Shown here one piece after another: positions 9,325 to 21,247 of a stretch of DNA of 64,000 nucleotides. Source of the DNA: Citrobacter sp. JGM124 (lineage in GTDB: Bacteria; Pseudomonadota; Gammaproteobacteria; Enterobacterales; Enterobacteriaceae); contig NZ_JAERJD010000005.1 in the NCBI RefSeq assembly GCF_018257795.1, forward strand, positions 124,001 to 188,000. The letters are read 5' to 3'. The first letter of the stretch is position 1. The number at the start of each line of letters is the position of its first letter. The notes below the pieces were generated by a model. It made no database searches and was not told the DNA's origin. It saw nothing but the letters and a program-made list of their open reading frames with translations. The position numbers were made by a program, and so were the translations under genes.

Positions 9325-10635
9325 ATGTCGCAAATTCATGCAAGGCCTTTGAGTTCTCAGGACTATAAAACGTTATCGCTGGCATCCCTTGGCGGTGCGC
9401 TTGAGTTCTACGATTTTATTATTTTTGTTTTCTTTACCACGGTATTGGGTGAACTCTTTTTCCCTCCGGATATTCCTGAGTGGATTCGCCAGTTGCAAAC
9501 GTTTGGGATCTTTGCTGCCGGTTATTTGGTACGGCCTCTGGGCGGTATAGTCATGGCGCATTTTGGCGATCTGCTTGGTCGCAAAAAAATGTTTACGTTG
9601 AGCATTCTGCTCATGGCCTTGCCGACACTGGCGATTGGGGTATTACCCACCTACGAAACATTAGGGATACTGGCACCAATCTTGTTGTTGCTCATGCGTG
9701 TATTACAAGGTGCTGCCATCGGTGGTGAAGTCCCCGGGGCATGGGTTTTTGTGGCAGAGCATGTTCCTTACCGAAGAATCGGGATTGCTTGTGGCACCCT
9801 CACTGCGGGATTAACTATTGGGATCCTGCTGGGCTCAATTGTTGCGACCGTGATCAATACCTCCATGACCCGCGAGGCTATCCATAATGGTGGCTGGCGT
9901 ATTCCTTTTTTCATTGGGGGGATTTTTGGCCTGTTTGCGATGTATTTACGTCGTTGGTTACAGGAAACCCCTGTATTCCTTGAAATGCAGAAAAGAAAAG
10001 CACTCGCTGAAGAGCTGCCCTTAAAATCCGTTATTGTTAACCATAAACGGGCGGTGATCGTTTCCATGTTACTGACCTGGATGTTATCCGCAGGGATTGT
10101 CGTTCTGATTTTGATGGCACCTGTCTGGCTGCAAACCCAGTTGCATATTTCACCAGCCTTGACCTTAAAGGCAAACAGCATTGCGATAGTCATGCTGAGT
10201 CTTGGTTGTCTGGGATACGGTATGGCGATTGACCGATTTGGTGCCAGTAAGGTATTTATCTGCGGCAGCCTGTTTTTTGCTGTTTGCAGCTGGATGTTTT
10301 ACCACATGGTGGCTGTATACCCAGAGTATCTGTTTGTACTCTATGGGATAACGGGCTTGAGTGTTGGTATTGTAGGGGCAGTCCCTTATGTTATGGTTCG
10401 CGCCTTCCCGGCTGAGGTTCGTTTTACCGGGCTCTCTTTTTCCTATAATTTGTCCTACGCTATTTTTGGCGGTTTAACACCGATAGTTGTGATGCTATTC
10501 ATGGGGGCTTCACCCTTGGCACCCGCATGGTATGTCCTGGCTTTAGGTGGCGTAGGTCTGATGGTGGGGATCTGGTTGCGGAAAGATATTAATCATGAGA
10601 ATACGGTACGTAGCCAGCCTTCTGTCCAGTCATAA
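9325..10635 (+). CDS. MFS transporter of the metabolite:H+ symporter (ProP/ShiA-like) type
   Basis: A 436-residue inner-membrane protein with about twelve hydrophobic segments. The first helix carries ALEFYDFIIF, typical of the ProP/KgtP/ShiA subgroup. The MFS loop 2-3 motif appears as AHFGDLLGRKKMF. The segment RVLQGAAIGGEVPGAWVFVAE corresponds to the subgroup's conserved helix-4 region. The substrate could be a small organic acid, osmolyte or similar compound and cannot be assigned. The frame opens at a TTG two codons earlier; the ATG at 9325 is preferred, although no clear ribosome-binding site precedes either. In E. coli mog is followed directly by satP, so this gene is an extra one at this locus. 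Confidence 0.85.
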   Translation: MSQIHARPLSSQDYKTLSLASLGGALEFYDFIIFVFFTTVLGELFFPPDIPEWIRQLQTFGIFAAGYLVRPLGGIVMAHFGDLLGRKKMFTLSILLMALPTLAIGVLPTYETLGILAPILLLLMRVLQGAAIGGEVPGAWVFVAEHVPYRRIGIACGTLTAGLTIGILLGSIVATVINTSMTREAIHNGGWRIPFFIGGIFGLFAMYLRRWLQETPVFLEMQKRKALAEELPLKSVIVNHKRAVIVSMLLTWMLSAGIVVLILMAPVWLQTQLHISPALTLKANSIAIVMLSLGCLGYGMAIDRFGASKVFICGSLFFAVCSWMFYHMVAVYPEYLFVLYGITGLSVGIVGAVPYVMVRAFPAEVRFTGLSFSYNLSYAIFGGLTPIVVMLFMGASPLAPAWYVLALGGVGLMVGIWLRKDINHENTVRSQPSVQS

Positions 10636-10657
10636 CAGATAGTGGCCGAATATTAAC

Positions 10658-10703
10658 AGGGCAAAACCGGGAACAGCATTCCCCGTTTTGCCCTCACTTT
10701 TTT
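10658..10703 (+). terminator. Terminator after the MFS transporter gene
   Basis: A long stem (AGGGCAAAAC..GGGAA with TTCCCCGTTTTGCCCT) with one bulge is followed by a run of seven T. It lies between convergent genes. Confidence 0.85.
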
Positions 10704-10751
10704 AACGTTAGCGATGATCAGCGGCTGCGTTTGATGATGTGTATTCGCAGA

Positions 10752-11318
10752 TTATTTTTTATCGCCTAATGGTAAAATAGTTCGCCCGAATTGTTCATTG
10801 AGTACTTCACCCATTGCCAGGTAAATAGCACTGGCACCACAGATAATCCCAACCCAGCCAGCAGTATGGGCGAGCGTTTCACTGGCGACAAAATGGCTAA
10901 TAGACAGTAAGGCAAACAGAACAGTCAGGCTGCCAAAAACGAACTGTAGCATGCGTGCACCCGTGAGCGTGCCAAAAAACATGAACAGGGTAAAGATACC
11001 CCACAGGCCAAGATAGGCTCCCATGAAGTGAGTATCGGCAGCCGCACCAGCGCCCATTTTTGGCAGTAACCAAATGGCGACCAGGGTCAACCAGAAAGCG
11101 CCATAAGAGGTAAAGGCGGTCAAGCCAAAAGTATTTCCTTTTTTATATTCAAGTAGCCCTGCAAAAATCTGTGCGATTCCACCATAAAAAATACCCATCG
11201 CCAGAATGATAACGTCAAGTTCAAAGAAACCAGCATTATGGAGATTGAGCAAAATCGTGGTCATCCCAAAGCCCATCAGGCCAAGGGGTGCAGGGTTGGC
11301 CAACTTAGTGTTACCCAT
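10752..11318 (-). CDS. satP: Acetate/succinate:H+ symporter SatP (YaaH)
   Basis: A 188-residue inner-membrane protein of the AceTr (GPR1/FUN34/YaaH) family with six hydrophobic segments, the same length as E. coli SatP. The family signature is the N-terminal segment NPAPLGLMGFGMTT. It continues with GIFYGGIAQIFAGLLEYKKG at about 42-61 and ends EVLNEQFGRTILPLGD. It takes up acetate and succinate with protons. In E. coli it is next to mog; here the MFS gene intervenes. Confidence 0.95.
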   Translation of the reverse strand: MGNTKLANPAPLGLMGFGMTTILLNLHNAGFFELDVIILAMGIFYGGIAQIFAGLLEYKKGNTFGLTAFTSYGAFWLTLVAIWLLPKMGAGAAADTHFMGAYLGLWGIFTLFMFFGTLTGARMLQFVFGSLTVLFALLSISHFVASETLAHTAGWVGIICGASAIYLAMGEVLNEQFGRTILPLGDKK

Positions 11319-11613
11319 AATTCCTCTAAAAAAAGTTATCTGAAATACAATAATAAGTGATGACCCATTCCCGATTGATCCGTGAGCGGGGGCGGCATAA
11401 TAAGCAGACTGTGAGTTGCCGTCTATGATCTAAAGAGGGTAAAGAATGAAATTTTTTTCATTCCCCCCTTGATGAGGAGTCTGTTGACCCCATCTTGTAA
11501 GCAACAGTGTTGTGGGACCTGAAAAAAACGCTTTGGGCAGTTGAAAGACAGATATTTGCCCATATAACAGGTTCACAACTTCATGATGACGAATTTTTAG
11601 TGGAGACGTTCAG
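11319..11613. other. satP-dnaK intergenic region
   Basis: About 295 bases between divergent genes. It contains the sigma-32 promoter of dnaK (listed separately) and presumably the satP promoter. No gene is supported here. Confidence 0.7.
11468..11495 (+). promoter_or_regulatory. Sigma-32 heat-shock promoter of dnaKJ
   Basis: CTTGAT at 11468-11473, a 14-base spacer, then CCCCATCT at 11488-11495 fits the RpoH promoter consensus (CTTGAA, 13-15 bases, CCCCATNT). The E. coli dnaK P1 promoter has the same elements with the same flanking C run. The start codon lies about 110 bases downstream. Confidence 0.9.
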
Positions 11614-13530
11614 ATGGGTAAAATTATTGGTATCGACCTGGGGACAACTAACTCATGTGTCGCGATTATGGATGGGACTACTGCACGCGTTCTGGAGAAT
11701 GCTGAGGGTGACCGTACCACTCCTTCCATCATTGCTTATACTCAAGACGGTGAAATCCTGGTAGGTCAGCCGGCTAAACGCCAGGCCGTGACCAACCCGC
11801 AAAATACTCTTTTTGCAATTAAGCGTCTGATTGGACGTCGTTTTCAGGACGAAGAAGTGCAGCGTGATGAAGCGATCATGCCATATAAAATCATCAGTTC
11901 AGATAACGGTGATGCCTGGATTGATGTAAAAGGCCAGAAAATGGCACCTCCGCAGATCTCTGCAGAAGTGTTGAAAAAAATGAAGAAAACAGCAGAAGAC
12001 TATCTGGGTGAGCCAGTGACTGAAGCTGTTATTACTGTACCTGCTTACTTCAATGATGCACAGCGTCAGGCAACGAAAGATGCCGGCCGTATCGCAGGCT
12101 TGGAAGTAAAACGTATCATCAACGAACCTACCGCAGCAGCGCTGGCTTATGGGCTGGACAAAGAAGTCGGCAACCGTACCATTGCGGTATATGACTTGGG
12201 TGGTGGTACTTTTGATATCTCTATTATCGAAATCGATGAAGTCGATGGAGAAAAAACCTTTGAAGTTCTGGCTACCAATGGTGATACCCACCTGGGTGGT
12301 GAAGACTTCGATAGCCGTCTGATTAACTATCTGGTGGAAGAGTTTAAGAAAGATCAAGGTATTGATCTGCGTAATGACCCGCTGGCGATGCAGCGTCTGA
12401 AAGAAGCTGCTGAAAAAGCAAAAATTGAACTGTCTTCTGCACAGCAGACTGACGTTAACCTGCCGTATATCACTGCTGATGCGACAGGCCCTAAACATAT
12501 GAACATCAAAGTGACCCGTGCGAAACTGGAGTCACTGGTTGAAGATTTGGTTAACCGTTCTATTGCACCATTAAAAGTCGCGCTGCAGGATGCTGGCTTG
12601 TCTGTCTCTGACGTGAACGACGTTATCCTGGTCGGTGGTCAGACTCGTATGCCGATGGTTCAGAAGAAAGTTGCTGAGTTCTTTGGTAAAGAGCCACGTA
12701 AAGACGTTAACCCGGATGAAGCGGTTGCAGTGGGTGCGGCGGTACAAGGTGGTGTGTTGACTGGTGAAGTTAAAGATGTCCTGCTGCTGGACGTTACCCC
12801 ATTGTCTCTGGGTATCGAAACCATGGGCGGCGTAATGACTGCACTGATTAACAAAAACACGACTATCCCGACTAAACATAGCCAGGTGTTTTCTACAGCG
12901 GAAGATAATCAGTCTGCGGTAACGATTCATGTTATCCAGGGTGAGCGTAAACGTGCTGCGGATAACAAATCACTGGGCCAGTTTAACCTGGATGGGATTC
13001 AGCCAGCACCACGTGGTATGCCACAAGTTGAAGTGACCTTCGATATTGATGCTGATGGTATTTTGCATGTTTCCGCTAAAGATAAAAACAGCGGTAAAGA
13101 ACAGAAAATTACCATTAAAGCTTCTTCTGGTCTGAATGAAGACGAGATCGAAAAAATGGTTCGTGACGCAGAAGTGAATGCGGAAGCTGACCGTAAGTTT
13201 GAAGAACTGGTACAGACACGTAACCAGGGTGATCACTTACTGCATAGCACCCGTAAACAAGTTGAAGAAGCAGGCGATAAACTGCCAGCTGAAGACAAAA
13301 CTGCTATCGAATCAGCATTGAGCGCGCTGGAAACTTCTCTGAAAGGTGAAGATAAAGCAGATATCGAAGCGAAAATTCAGGAACTGGCGCAAGTTTCTGC
13401 CAAGCTGATGGAGCTGGCTCAACAGCAACATGCTGAAGGGCAAGCGGGTAACAGCCATGATGCTGGTCAGGCAGGCAAAGACGATGACGTTGTTGATGCT
13501 GAGTTTGAAGAAGTTAAAGACAAAAAATAA
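11614..13530 (+). CDS. dnaK: Chaperone DnaK (Hsp70)
   Basis: A 638-residue cytosolic Hsp70, the same length as in E. coli. It binds exposed hydrophobic segments of client proteins under ATP control with DnaJ and GrpE. The ATPase domain (about 1-385) begins [18 protein letters not shown] and contains the phosphate-2 motif [14 protein letters not shown] near 195. The conserved linker and substrate-binding domain follow ([19 protein letters not shown] near 388). The C-terminus has the acidic bacterial tail ending [13 protein letters not shown] precedes the ATG. It forms an operon with dnaJ. Confidence 0.99.
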   Translation: MGKIIGIDLGTTNSCVAIMDGTTARVLENAEGDRTTPSIIAYTQDGEILVGQPAKRQAVTNPQNTLFAIKRLIGRRFQDEEVQRDEAIMPYKIISSDNGDAWIDVKGQKMAPPQISAEVLKKMKKTAEDYLGEPVTEAVITVPAYFNDAQRQATKDAGRIAGLEVKRIINEPTAAALAYGLDKEVGNRTIAVYDLGGGTFDISIIEIDEVDGEKTFEVLATNGDTHLGGEDFDSRLINYLVEEFKKDQGIDLRNDPLAMQRLKEAAEKAKIELSSAQQTDVNLPYITADATGPKHMNIKVTRAKLESLVEDLVNRSIAPLKVALQDAGLSVSDVNDVILVGGQTRMPMVQKKVAEFFGKEPRKDVNPDEAVAVGAAVQGGVLTGEVKDVLLLDVTPLSLGIETMGGVMTALINKNTTIPTKHSQVFSTAEDNQSAVTIHVIQGERKRAADNKSLGQFNLDGIQPAPRGMPQVEVTFDIDADGILHVSAKDKNSGKEQKITIKASSGLNEDEIEKMVRDAEVNAEADRKFEELVQTRNQGDHLLHSTRKQVEEAGDKLPAEDKTAIESALSALETSLKGEDKADIEAKIQELAQVSAKLMELAQQQHAEGQAGNSHDAGQAGKDDDVVDAEFEEVKDKK

Positions 13531-13557
13531 TCGCCCTCAGAGCGGTTAATACCTGAC

Positions 13558-13590
13558 ACGGGCGTTGAGGTTTATCCTCCACGCCCGTTT
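13558..13590 (+). terminator. dnaK-dnaJ intergenic hairpin
   Basis: ACGGGCGTTGAGG pairs with CCTCCACGCCCGT (one mismatch) around a 5-base loop, followed only by TTTA. It could be a partial terminator or an mRNA-stabilising hairpin that sets the DnaK:DnaJ ratio. Confidence 0.55.
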
Positions 13591-13616
13591 ATGCATATTT
13601 AGGGCTAAAACAAGAG

Positions 13617-14747
13617 ATGGCTAAGAGAGATTATTACGAGGTTTTAGGCATTCCGAAATCTGCGGAAGAGCGTGAAATCAAAAAGGCATATAAACGTCTG
13701 GCGATGAAGTATCACCCTGATCGTAATCAGGGGAATAAAGATACAGAAGAGAGCTTCAAAGAAATTAAAGAAGCTTACGAAATTCTGATCGACTCCCAGA
13801 AACGTGCAGCTTACGATCAATACGGTCATGCGGCGTTTGAGCAAGGCGGTATGGGCGGCGGCGGTGGTTTTGGTCAGGGAGCTGATTTCGGCGATATCTT
13901 TGGTGACGTTTTCGGCGACATCTTCGGCGGTGGTCGTCGCCAGCGGGCCTCCCGCGGCGCAGACTTACGTTATAATATGGAGCTGACGTTAGAAGAGGCC
14001 GTTCGTGGCGTAACCAAAGAGATCCGTATTCCGACACTTGAAGAGTGTGAAGTTTGCCACGGCAGTGGGGCCAAATCAGGTTCAACACCACAGACGTGTC
14101 CAACCTGCCATGGCCAGGGTCAGGTTCATATGCGTCAGGGCTTTTTTACGGTGCAGCAGAGTTGCCCGCACTGCCATGGACGTGGAACCATAATTAAAGA
14201 TCCATGCAATTCTTGCCACGGGCACGGCCGGGTAGAGAAAACGAAAACGCTGTCAGTGAAGATCCCGGCAGGTGTTGATACAGGGGATCGAATCCGGCTG
14301 ACTGGTGAAGGCGAAGCTGGTGAACAAGGCGCGCCAGCGGGTGATCTGTACGTTCAGGTCCAGGTTAAACCTCACGCTATTTTTGAACGTGATGGCAGTG
14401 ATCTCTACTGTGAAGTTCCAATTAACTTTGCTATGGCAGCCTTGGGTGGTGAAATTGAAGTGCCGACTCTTGATGGTCGGGTAAAACTGAAAATTCCAGC
14501 CGAAACCCAAACGGGTAAGCAGTTCAGGATGCGTGGTAAAGGCGTTAAATCCGTACGCGGTGGTGCCCAGGGTGATTTGCTATGCCGGGTACTGGTTGAG
14601 ACCCCAGTCAGCCTGAACGAAAAACAGAAAAAACTGCTACGTGATCTTGAAGAAAGCTTTGGTGGTACCGCAGGGGAGCATAATAGCCCGCGAGCCAAAA
14701 GTTTCCTTGATGGTGTTAAAAAATTCTTTGAAGACATCACTCGTTAA
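13617..14747 (+). CDS. dnaJ: Co-chaperone DnaJ (Hsp40)
   Basis: A 376-residue type A J-protein that delivers clients to DnaK and stimulates its ATPase. The J domain has HPD at residues 33-35. A glycine/phenylalanine-rich linker follows (about 75-110). Four CxxCxGxG zinc-binding repeats are visible between about 143 and 206 ([32 protein letters not shown]). The C-terminal substrate-binding domains complete the protein. It is cotranscribed with dnaK from the heat-shock promoter. Confidence 0.99.
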   Translation: MAKRDYYEVLGIPKSAEEREIKKAYKRLAMKYHPDRNQGNKDTEESFKEIKEAYEILIDSQKRAAYDQYGHAAFEQGGMGGGGGFGQGADFGDIFGDVFGDIFGGGRRQRASRGADLRYNMELTLEEAVRGVTKEIRIPTLEECEVCHGSGAKSGSTPQTCPTCHGQGQVHMRQGFFTVQQSCPHCHGRGTIIKDPCNSCHGHGRVEKTKTLSVKIPAGVDTGDRIRLTGEGEAGEQGAPAGDLYVQVQVKPHAIFERDGSDLYCEVPINFAMAALGGEIEVPTLDGRVKLKIPAETQTGKQFRMRGKGVKSVRGGAQGDLLCRVLVETPVSLNEKQKKLLRDLEESFGGTAGEHNSPRAKSFLDGVKKFFEDITR

Positions 14748-14770
14748 TTAATCATTGTACCGATTATTAA

Positions 14771-14808
14771 AAACCTGAGCCGGGCATAAGCGGTTCAGGT
14801 TTTTTTTT
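14771..14808 (+). terminator. dnaKJ terminator
   Basis: The hairpin AACCTGAGCCG / CGGTTCAGGTT is followed by eight T, 24 bases after the dnaJ stop. Confidence 0.9.
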
Positions 14809-15056
14809 ACATTAATACTATGACTTGGTTACCCCGAGGCGCTCTGGCAATATAACCGGCTTTTAGTACGCTATTATTCTCGTTATGCTGTTATACAGTT
14901 CAGAGTTCAAGTCCCGGATGTGTTGGTATGCTCGCTTATGCCATTCATTAGCCGGGCGGCAGCGGTAGTGATACCAGCCTGCAATTCAAACGCTCTGGTG
15001 TGTGAAGAGAAGCTCCCTTTACGTGAAATCCCTTTTTTGGATAATTGAGTTACACA
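14809..15056. other. dnaJ-nhaA intergenic region
   Basis: About 250 bases after the dnaKJ terminator. It should contain the nhaA promoter. Unlike E. coli, no hok/sok toxin-antitoxin or insertion sequence was recognised here. Confidence 0.5.
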
Positions 15057-16223
15057 ATGATTAAGAGTCTACAGCGCTTTTTCCAGAACGAGGCTGCGGG
15101 TGGTGTTTGCTTGATTATTGCCGCTATCCTGGCAATGATCCTGGCTAACTACCATCTTACCCGTTCTGCTTACCAGGCCTTTCTTGATGTACCGGTAACG
15201 GTACGTATTGGCCCCCTGGACATGAGTAAAAATATTTTGTTATGGGTAAATGATGCCCTGATGGCCGTCTTCTTTTTGCTGGTGGGGCTGGAAGTCAAAC
15301 GGGAAATGGTACAGGGGTCACTGGCCAGTCGACGGGAAGCATCCTTTCCTGTGATCGCCGCGCTGGGGGGCATGTTACTACCGGCATTACTTTATTTAGC
15401 ATTCAACTTCGCGGATCCTGTCACCCGAAACGGCTGGGCAATTCCTACAGCGACAGACATCGCTTTCGCACTGGGTATTCTGGCCTTGCTGGGGAGCCGT
15501 GTCCCGGTAGCTTTAAAAGTCTTCCTGATGGCATTGGCTATTATTGACGATCTTGGCGCAATTGTGATTATTGCCTTGTTTTACACCAGTTCCCTTTCAT
15601 TGTTCTCTTTGAGTGTTGCGGCAGGGGCTATTGGAGTACTGGCACTACTCAATCTATTTAATGTCCGACGTACTGGGGTTTATATACTGGTTGGTATTGT
15701 TCTGTGGGTCGCAGTTTTAAAATCAGGAGTACATGCGACGCTGGCCGGAGTTATTCTGGGCTTTTTCATCCCACTTAAAACGCATCAGGGACGCTCACCG
15801 TCACGCGAGCTGGAACATGTGCTTCAGCCCTGGGTCGCTTTCCTGATATTGCCGTTGTTCGCTTTCGCGAATGCCGGGGTCGTGCTGTCAGGTGTCAGCC
15901 TGGAGTCTCTGTCTTCCCATCTGCCATTGGGCATTATGGCTGGGCTGTTAATTGGTAAACCATTGGGTATCAGTTTATTTTGCTGGCTTGCTATTAAGCT
16001 GAAGCTCGCCACGCTACCCAGAGGTACCAAGTTTAGCGATATTATGGCGATAGGTGTACTGTGCGGGATTGGTTTCACTATGTCTATTTTCATTACGTCG
16101 CTGGCTTTTGGCGATGGAGAAGGGGAGTGGGTTATCCTGGCTAAACTGGGTATTTTATTGGGATCATTACTCTCTGCCGTGATTGGATATACGATGCTAA
16201 GAGCACGCTTCAAACCTGTTTAG
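15057..16223 (+). CDS. nhaA: Na+/H+ antiporter NhaA
   Basis: A 388-residue inner-membrane antiporter that exports Na+ or Li+ for two protons, the same length as E. coli NhaA. The ion-binding aspartates correspond to D164 and D165 in [10 protein letters not shown], with D134 in the unwound helix segment [10 protein letters not shown]. About twelve hydrophobic segments are present. The frame opens at a TTG four codons upstream; the ATG at 15057 gives the family N-terminus (MIKSLQRFF) and is chosen. The regulator gene nhaR, next to nhaA in E. coli, is not present; rpsT follows convergently. Confidence 0.96.
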   Translation: MIKSLQRFFQNEAAGGVCLIIAAILAMILANYHLTRSAYQAFLDVPVTVRIGPLDMSKNILLWVNDALMAVFFLLVGLEVKREMVQGSLASRREASFPVIAALGGMLLPALLYLAFNFADPVTRNGWAIPTATDIAFALGILALLGSRVPVALKVFLMALAIIDDLGAIVIIALFYTSSLSLFSLSVAAGAIGVLALLNLFNVRRTGVYILVGIVLWVAVLKSGVHATLAGVILGFFIPLKTHQGRSPSRELEHVLQPWVAFLILPLFAFANAGVVLSGVSLESLSSHLPLGIMAGLLIGKPLGISLFCWLAIKLKLATLPRGTKFSDIMAIGVLCGIGFTMSIFITSLAFGDGEGEWVILAKLGILLGSLLSAVIGYTMLRARFKPV

Positions 16224-16315
16224 TACAGAAATATTGTCGGGCTGTTGCTGGCCCGGCAAGGGGGATTTATTAAGAGGTAGGGCTTGCCATTATGCTGGGT
16301 ATAAGCGACAGGCGT

Positions 16316-16343
16316 AAAAAAACCGGCATAAGCCGGTTTTTTT
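16316..16343. terminator. Bidirectional terminator between nhaA and rpsT
   Basis: AAAAAAACCGGC - ATAA - GCCGGTTTTTTT is a perfect symmetric hairpin with A and T runs on both sides. It can end transcripts from both convergent genes. Confidence 0.92.
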
Positions 16344-16367
16344 AACAAAGCAATAACAGACGGGTGA

Positions 16368-16959
<592 letters not shown>

Positions 16960-17892
16960 ATGAAGCTGATACGCGGTATACATAATCTGCGCCATGAGCA
17001 TCACGGATGTGTCCTTACCATTGGTAATTTTGATGGGGTACACCGTGGTCATCAGGCGCTGCTAAAGGTCTTGTGCGAAGAGGGGCGAGCGCGCAACCTG
17101 CCGGTGATGGTGATGATTTTTGAACCGCAACCGCTTGAACTGTTCTCCTCAGACCATGCGCCAGCCCGCCTGACGAGCCTGCGTGAAAAGCTCGGTTATC
17201 TGGCTGAATCTGGTGTCGATGCGGTGTTATGTGTGCGTTTCGACCGCCGTTTTGCGGCATTGACAGCCCAGAATTTTATCAATGACCTGCTGGTGAAGCA
17301 GTTGGGTGTTAAATACCTGGCTGTGGGTGATGATTTCCGTTTTGGTGCTGGTCGCCTTGGGGATTTCTTGTTATTACAGAAGGCGAGTGAAGAGTTTGGC
17401 TTCGATCTCACCAGTGCTGATACTTTTCACAGTCAGGGGCTCCGTATCAGCAGCACGGCAGTGCGCCAGGCTTTGGCTGACGACGATCTGCAACAGGCCG
17501 AGCGTTTATTGGGACATCCGTTTACGATTTCCGGTCGCGTGGTTCATGGTGACGCGCTGGGGCGGACTATCGGTTTCCCAACCGCGAATATACCATTAAG
17601 GCGCCAGGTCTCCCCAGTAAAAGGGGTGTATGCAGTCGAAGTGACGGGGCTTGGTGATACTCCCCTTATGGGAGTGGCTAACATCGGGACACGTCCGACA
17701 GTGTCAGGTATCCGTCAGCAGTTAGAAGTCCATTTACTGGACGTTGTAATGGACCTGTACGGACGCCACATCAATGTGGTGTTGCGTAAAAAAATACGTC
17801 ATGAACAGCGATTTGCATCGCTTGATGAACTTAAGGCACAAATTGCCAGAGATGTCGCGACAGCCCGCGAATTTTTTGGGTCAACCGCCTGA
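16960..17892 (+). CDS. ribF: Bifunctional riboflavin kinase / FAD synthetase
   Basis: A 310-residue enzyme (E. coli 313) that makes FMN from riboflavin and then FAD. The N-terminal nucleotidyltransferase domain has GNFDGVHRGH at 22-31 and a C-terminal ISSTAVRQAL segment near 163. The riboflavin kinase domain begins near 183 with the segment GRVVHGDALGRTIGFPTANI. It is the first gene of the plus-strand run ribF-ileS-lspA-fkpB-ispH. Confidence 0.97.
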   Translation: MKLIRGIHNLRHEHHGCVLTIGNFDGVHRGHQALLKVLCEEGRARNLPVMVMIFEPQPLELFSSDHAPARLTSLREKLGYLAESGVDAVLCVRFDRRFAALTAQNFINDLLVKQLGVKYLAVGDDFRFGAGRLGDFLLLQKASEEFGFDLTSADTFHSQGLRISSTAVRQALADDDLQQAERLLGHPFTISGRVVHGDALGRTIGFPTANIPLRRQVSPVKGVYAVEVTGLGDTPLMGVANIGTRPTVSGIRQQLEVHLLDVVMDLYGRHINVVLRKKIRHEQRFASLDELKAQIARDVATAREFFGSTA

Positions 17893-17924
17893 ATGGCTAA
17901 CCGAAATACGGAACTGAGAATCTA

Positions 17925-20741
17925 ATGAGTGACTTTAAATCTACCCTGAATTTGCCGGAAACAGGTTTTCCCATGCGTGGCGACCTGGCCAAACGTGAGC
18001 CAGGTATGCTGGCGCGCTGGAATGGTGACGACTTGTACAACATCATTCGTCAGGCTAAAAAAGGCAAGAAGACGTTTATTCTGCATGATGGCCCTCCTTA
18101 TGCGAACGGTAGCATTCATATTGGTCACTCAGTTAACAAGATTCTGAAAGATATTATTGTTAAATCAAAAGGTTTGTCAGGTTTCGATTCGCCTTATATT
18201 CCCGGCTGGGACTGCCACGGTCTGCCGATTGAACTGAAAGTAGAGCAACTGATTGGTAAGCCTGGTGAGAAGGTCACCGCGGCGGAGTTTCGTGCTGCTT
18301 GTCGCAAATATGCATCCGAGCAGGTTGCCGGCCAGCGTGATGACTTTATTCGTTTAGGTATTCTGGGCGACTGGTTTCATCCATACCTGACCATGGATTT
18401 TAAAACTGAAGCCAACATCATCCGGGCTTTGGGCAAAGTTATTGGTAACGGCCATCTGCATAAAGGGGCTAAACCTGTTCACTGGTGTGTGGATTGTGGA
18501 TCTTCCCTGGCTGAAGCTGAAGTTGAGTATGACGACAGAACGTCCCCGTCTATTGATGTCATGTTTCATGCTGTCGATAAAAAAGGCATTGAAGAAAAAT
18601 TTGGTGTGGCACAGGTTAATGGCCCCATTTCACTGCTGATCTGGACTACCACTCCCTGGACGCTGCCCGCAAACCGTGCCATCTCTCTGGCGGCGGAATT
18701 TGATTACGCTCTGGTACAGATTGAAGGCCAGGCGCTCATCATGGCTAAAGATTTAGTCGAAAGTGTGATGAAACGTGCTGATATTACTGATTATCAGGTA
18801 CTCGGAAGCGTGAAAGGGGAAGCTCTGGAACTGGTGCGCTTCAAACATCCATTTATGGATTTTGATGTGCCAGCAATTCTCGGTGATCACGTCACTCTTG
18901 ACGCGGGTACCGGTGCCGTTCATACCGCAGGGGGCCATGGCCCTGATGACTATGTTATCAGTCAGAAATATGGGCTGGAAATAGCCAACCCCGTCGGGCC
19001 TAATGGTTGCTACCTTCCTGGCACGTTCCCCGGTCTTGATGGCGTGATGGTATTTAAAGCCAATGACCTGATTGTTGCCCTGTTACAAGATAAAGGCGCG
19101 TTACTGCATATTGAAAAATTGCGCCACAGCTACCCGCACTGCTGGCGTCACAAAACTCCTATTATTTTCCGTGCAACTCCCCAGTGGTTTATCAGCATGG
19201 ATAAGAAAGGGTTGCGTGAACAGTCACTGAAAGAGATTAAAAGCGTTCAGTGGATCCCTGATTGGGGTCAGGCACGTATCGAGTCGATGGTGGCGAACCG
19301 TCCGGATTGGTGTATCTCTCGCCAGCGTACTTGGGGCGTCCCAATGTCGCTGTTTGTGCACAAAGATACCGAAGAACTGCACCCCCGCGCCCTGGAATTA
19401 ATGGAAGAGGTGGCTAAACGGGTTGAGCAGGACGGTATCCAGGCATGGTGGGATCTTGACCCGCGTGATCTGCTGGGTGACGAGGCTGATGAATATGTGA
19501 AAGTGCCTGACACACTGGACGTCTGGTTTGACTCCGGTTCCACCAGCTCTTCCGTGGTTGATGTTCGCCCGGAGTTTGCAGGTCATGCTGCTGATATGTA
19601 CCTGGAAGGTTCCGATCAACACCGTGGCTGGTTTATGTCATCACTGATGATTTCAACCGCGATTAAAGGCAAAGCTCCATACCGTCAGGTATTAACTCAT
19701 GGTTTTACCGTTGATGGTCAGGGACGTAAAATGTCCAAATCCATCGGCAACACCATTGCGCCACAAGATGTGATGAACAAACTGGGTGCTGATATTTTGC
19801 GCCTGTGGGTTGCCTCCACTGACTATACCGGTGAAATTGCTGTTTCAGATGAGATCCTTAAACGCTCCGCCGATGCTTATCGTCGTATCCGTAACACAGC
19901 CCGCTTCCTGCTGGCGAATCTGAATGGTTTTAACCCTGCGACTGACAGTGTAAAACCTGAAGATATGGTGGTGCTGGATCGTTGGGCAGTCGGCTGTGCC
20001 CAGGAAGCTCAGGCAGACATTCTGGCGTCTTATGAAAGTTATGACTTCCATGAAGTGGTGCAACGTCTCATGCGTTTCTGCTCTGTGGAAATGGGGTCAT
20101 TCTATCTTGATATCATCAAGGATCGTCAGTACACCGCCAAGTCTGACAGTGTGGCACGTCGTAGCTGTCAGACTGCGTTGTACCATATTGCCCAGGCACT
20201 GGTACGCTGGATGGCACCTATTATGTCTTTCACGGCTGACGAAATTTGGAACTACCTGCCAGGTGAGCACGATCAGTATGTCTTCACCGGGGAATGGTAT
20301 GACGGCCTGTTTGGGCTGGCAGCCGATGAAACGATGGGGAATGACTTCTGGGATACTCTGTTGACGGTTCGTGGCGAAGTGAACAAAGTGATTGAACAAG
20401 CTCGAGCGGATAAAGTGCTTGGTGGTTCTCTTGAGGCTTCCGTTACCCTGTATGCTGACAGCGACCTGGCTGCCAAACTGAATAGCCTGGGGGATGAGCT
20501 ACGTTTTGTTTTGCTGACTTCTGGTGCCACCGTTGCTGATTATGCAACTGCCAGTGCAGATGCCCAGCAGAGCGACGTCCTGAAAGGACTGAAGATCACA
20601 CTGCGCAAAGCCGACGGTGAGAAGTGTCCACGTTGCTGGCACTATACCACCGACGTTGGCCTGGTAGCGGAGCATGCTGAAGTATGTGGCCGCTGTGTCA
20701 GTAACGTCGCCGGTGATGGCGAAAAGCGTAAGTTTGCCTGA
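17925..20741 (+). CDS. ileS: Isoleucyl-tRNA synthetase
   Basis: A 938-residue class I aminoacyl-tRNA synthetase, the E. coli length. The HIGH motif is at residues 65-68 ([10 protein letters not shown]) and the KMSKS loop is in [12 protein letters not shown] near 602. An editing (CP1) domain lies between them. The C-terminal zinc site is CPRCW..C..C near 902-925. Its stop overlaps the lspA start by one base (TGATG), so the two are probably translationally coupled. Confidence 0.99.
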   Translation: MSDFKSTLNLPETGFPMRGDLAKREPGMLARWNGDDLYNIIRQAKKGKKTFILHDGPPYANGSIHIGHSVNKILKDIIVKSKGLSGFDSPYIPGWDCHGLPIELKVEQLIGKPGEKVTAAEFRAACRKYASEQVAGQRDDFIRLGILGDWFHPYLTMDFKTEANIIRALGKVIGNGHLHKGAKPVHWCVDCGSSLAEAEVEYDDRTSPSIDVMFHAVDKKGIEEKFGVAQVNGPISLLIWTTTPWTLPANRAISLAAEFDYALVQIEGQALIMAKDLVESVMKRADITDYQVLGSVKGEALELVRFKHPFMDFDVPAILGDHVTLDAGTGAVHTAGGHGPDDYVISQKYGLEIANPVGPNGCYLPGTFPGLDGVMVFKANDLIVALLQDKGALLHIEKLRHSYPHCWRHKTPIIFRATPQWFISMDKKGLREQSLKEIKSVQWIPDWGQARIESMVANRPDWCISRQRTWGVPMSLFVHKDTEELHPRALELMEEVAKRVEQDGIQAWWDLDPRDLLGDEADEYVKVPDTLDVWFDSGSTSSSVVDVRPEFAGHAADMYLEGSDQHRGWFMSSLMISTAIKGKAPYRQVLTHGFTVDGQGRKMSKSIGNTIAPQDVMNKLGADILRLWVASTDYTGEIAVSDEILKRSADAYRRIRNTARFLLANLNGFNPATDSVKPEDMVVLDRWAVGCAQEAQADILASYESYDFHEVVQRLMRFCSVEMGSFYLDIIKDRQYTAKSDSVARRSCQTALYHIAQALVRWMAPIMSFTADEIWNYLPGEHDQYVFTGEWYDGLFGLAADETMGNDFWDTLLTVRGEVNKVIEQARADKVLGGSLEASVTLYADSDLAAKLNSLGDELRFVLLTSGATVADYATASADAQQSDVLKGLKITLRKADGEKCPRCWHYTTDVGLVAEHAEVCGRCVSNVAGDGEKRKFA

Positions 20742-21244
20742 TGAAACCATTACTCTCTACCGGGTTACGCTGGCTGTGGCTGGCTGTGGCAGTGCTTGCT
20801 ATTGACTTGGGCAGTAAGTTTCTGGTCCTCCAGCATTTTATGCTGGGGGAAACCGTGCCACTGTTCCCTTCTCTGAATTTGCACTATGCACGTAATTATG
20901 GCGCAGCATTTAGCTTCCTTGCCGATAAAGAAGGCTGGCAACGCTGGTTTTTCGCGGGGATTGCTATCGGCATCTGTGTGGTGCTAGTGGTGCTGATGTA
21001 CCGCAGTAAGGTCAGCCAGAAGCTGAATAATATCGCCTACGCACTGATTATCGGTGGTGCTCTGGGTAACCTTTTTGATCGGTTATGGCATGGTTTTGTG
21101 GTCGATATGATCGATTTTTATGTTGGAGACTGGCATTTTGCTACCTTCAATCTTGCCGATAGCGCTATTTGTATTGGTGCGGCACTTATCGTCCTTGAGG
21201 GGTTTATTGTACCCTCTAAAAAAGTCGATCAGCAAAAAAGGTAA
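20741..21244 (+). CDS. lspA: Lipoprotein signal peptidase (signal peptidase II)
   Basis: A 167-residue inner-membrane aspartyl protease that removes signal peptides from diacylated prolipoproteins. The catalytic aspartates are D122 (GFVVDMIDF) and D140 (FNLADSAI). Four hydrophobic segments are visible. It overlaps ileS by one base and is followed 3 bases later by fkpB, as in E. coli. This enzyme is the target of globomycin. Confidence 0.98.
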   Translation: MKPLLSTGLRWLWLAVAVLAIDLGSKFLVLQHFMLGETVPLFPSLNLHYARNYGAAFSFLADKEGWQRWFFAGIAIGICVVLVVLMYRSKVSQKLNNIAYALIIGGALGNLFDRLWHGFVVDMIDFYVGDWHFATFNLADSAICIGAALIVLEGFIVPSKKVDQQKR

Positions 21245-21247
21245 TCC

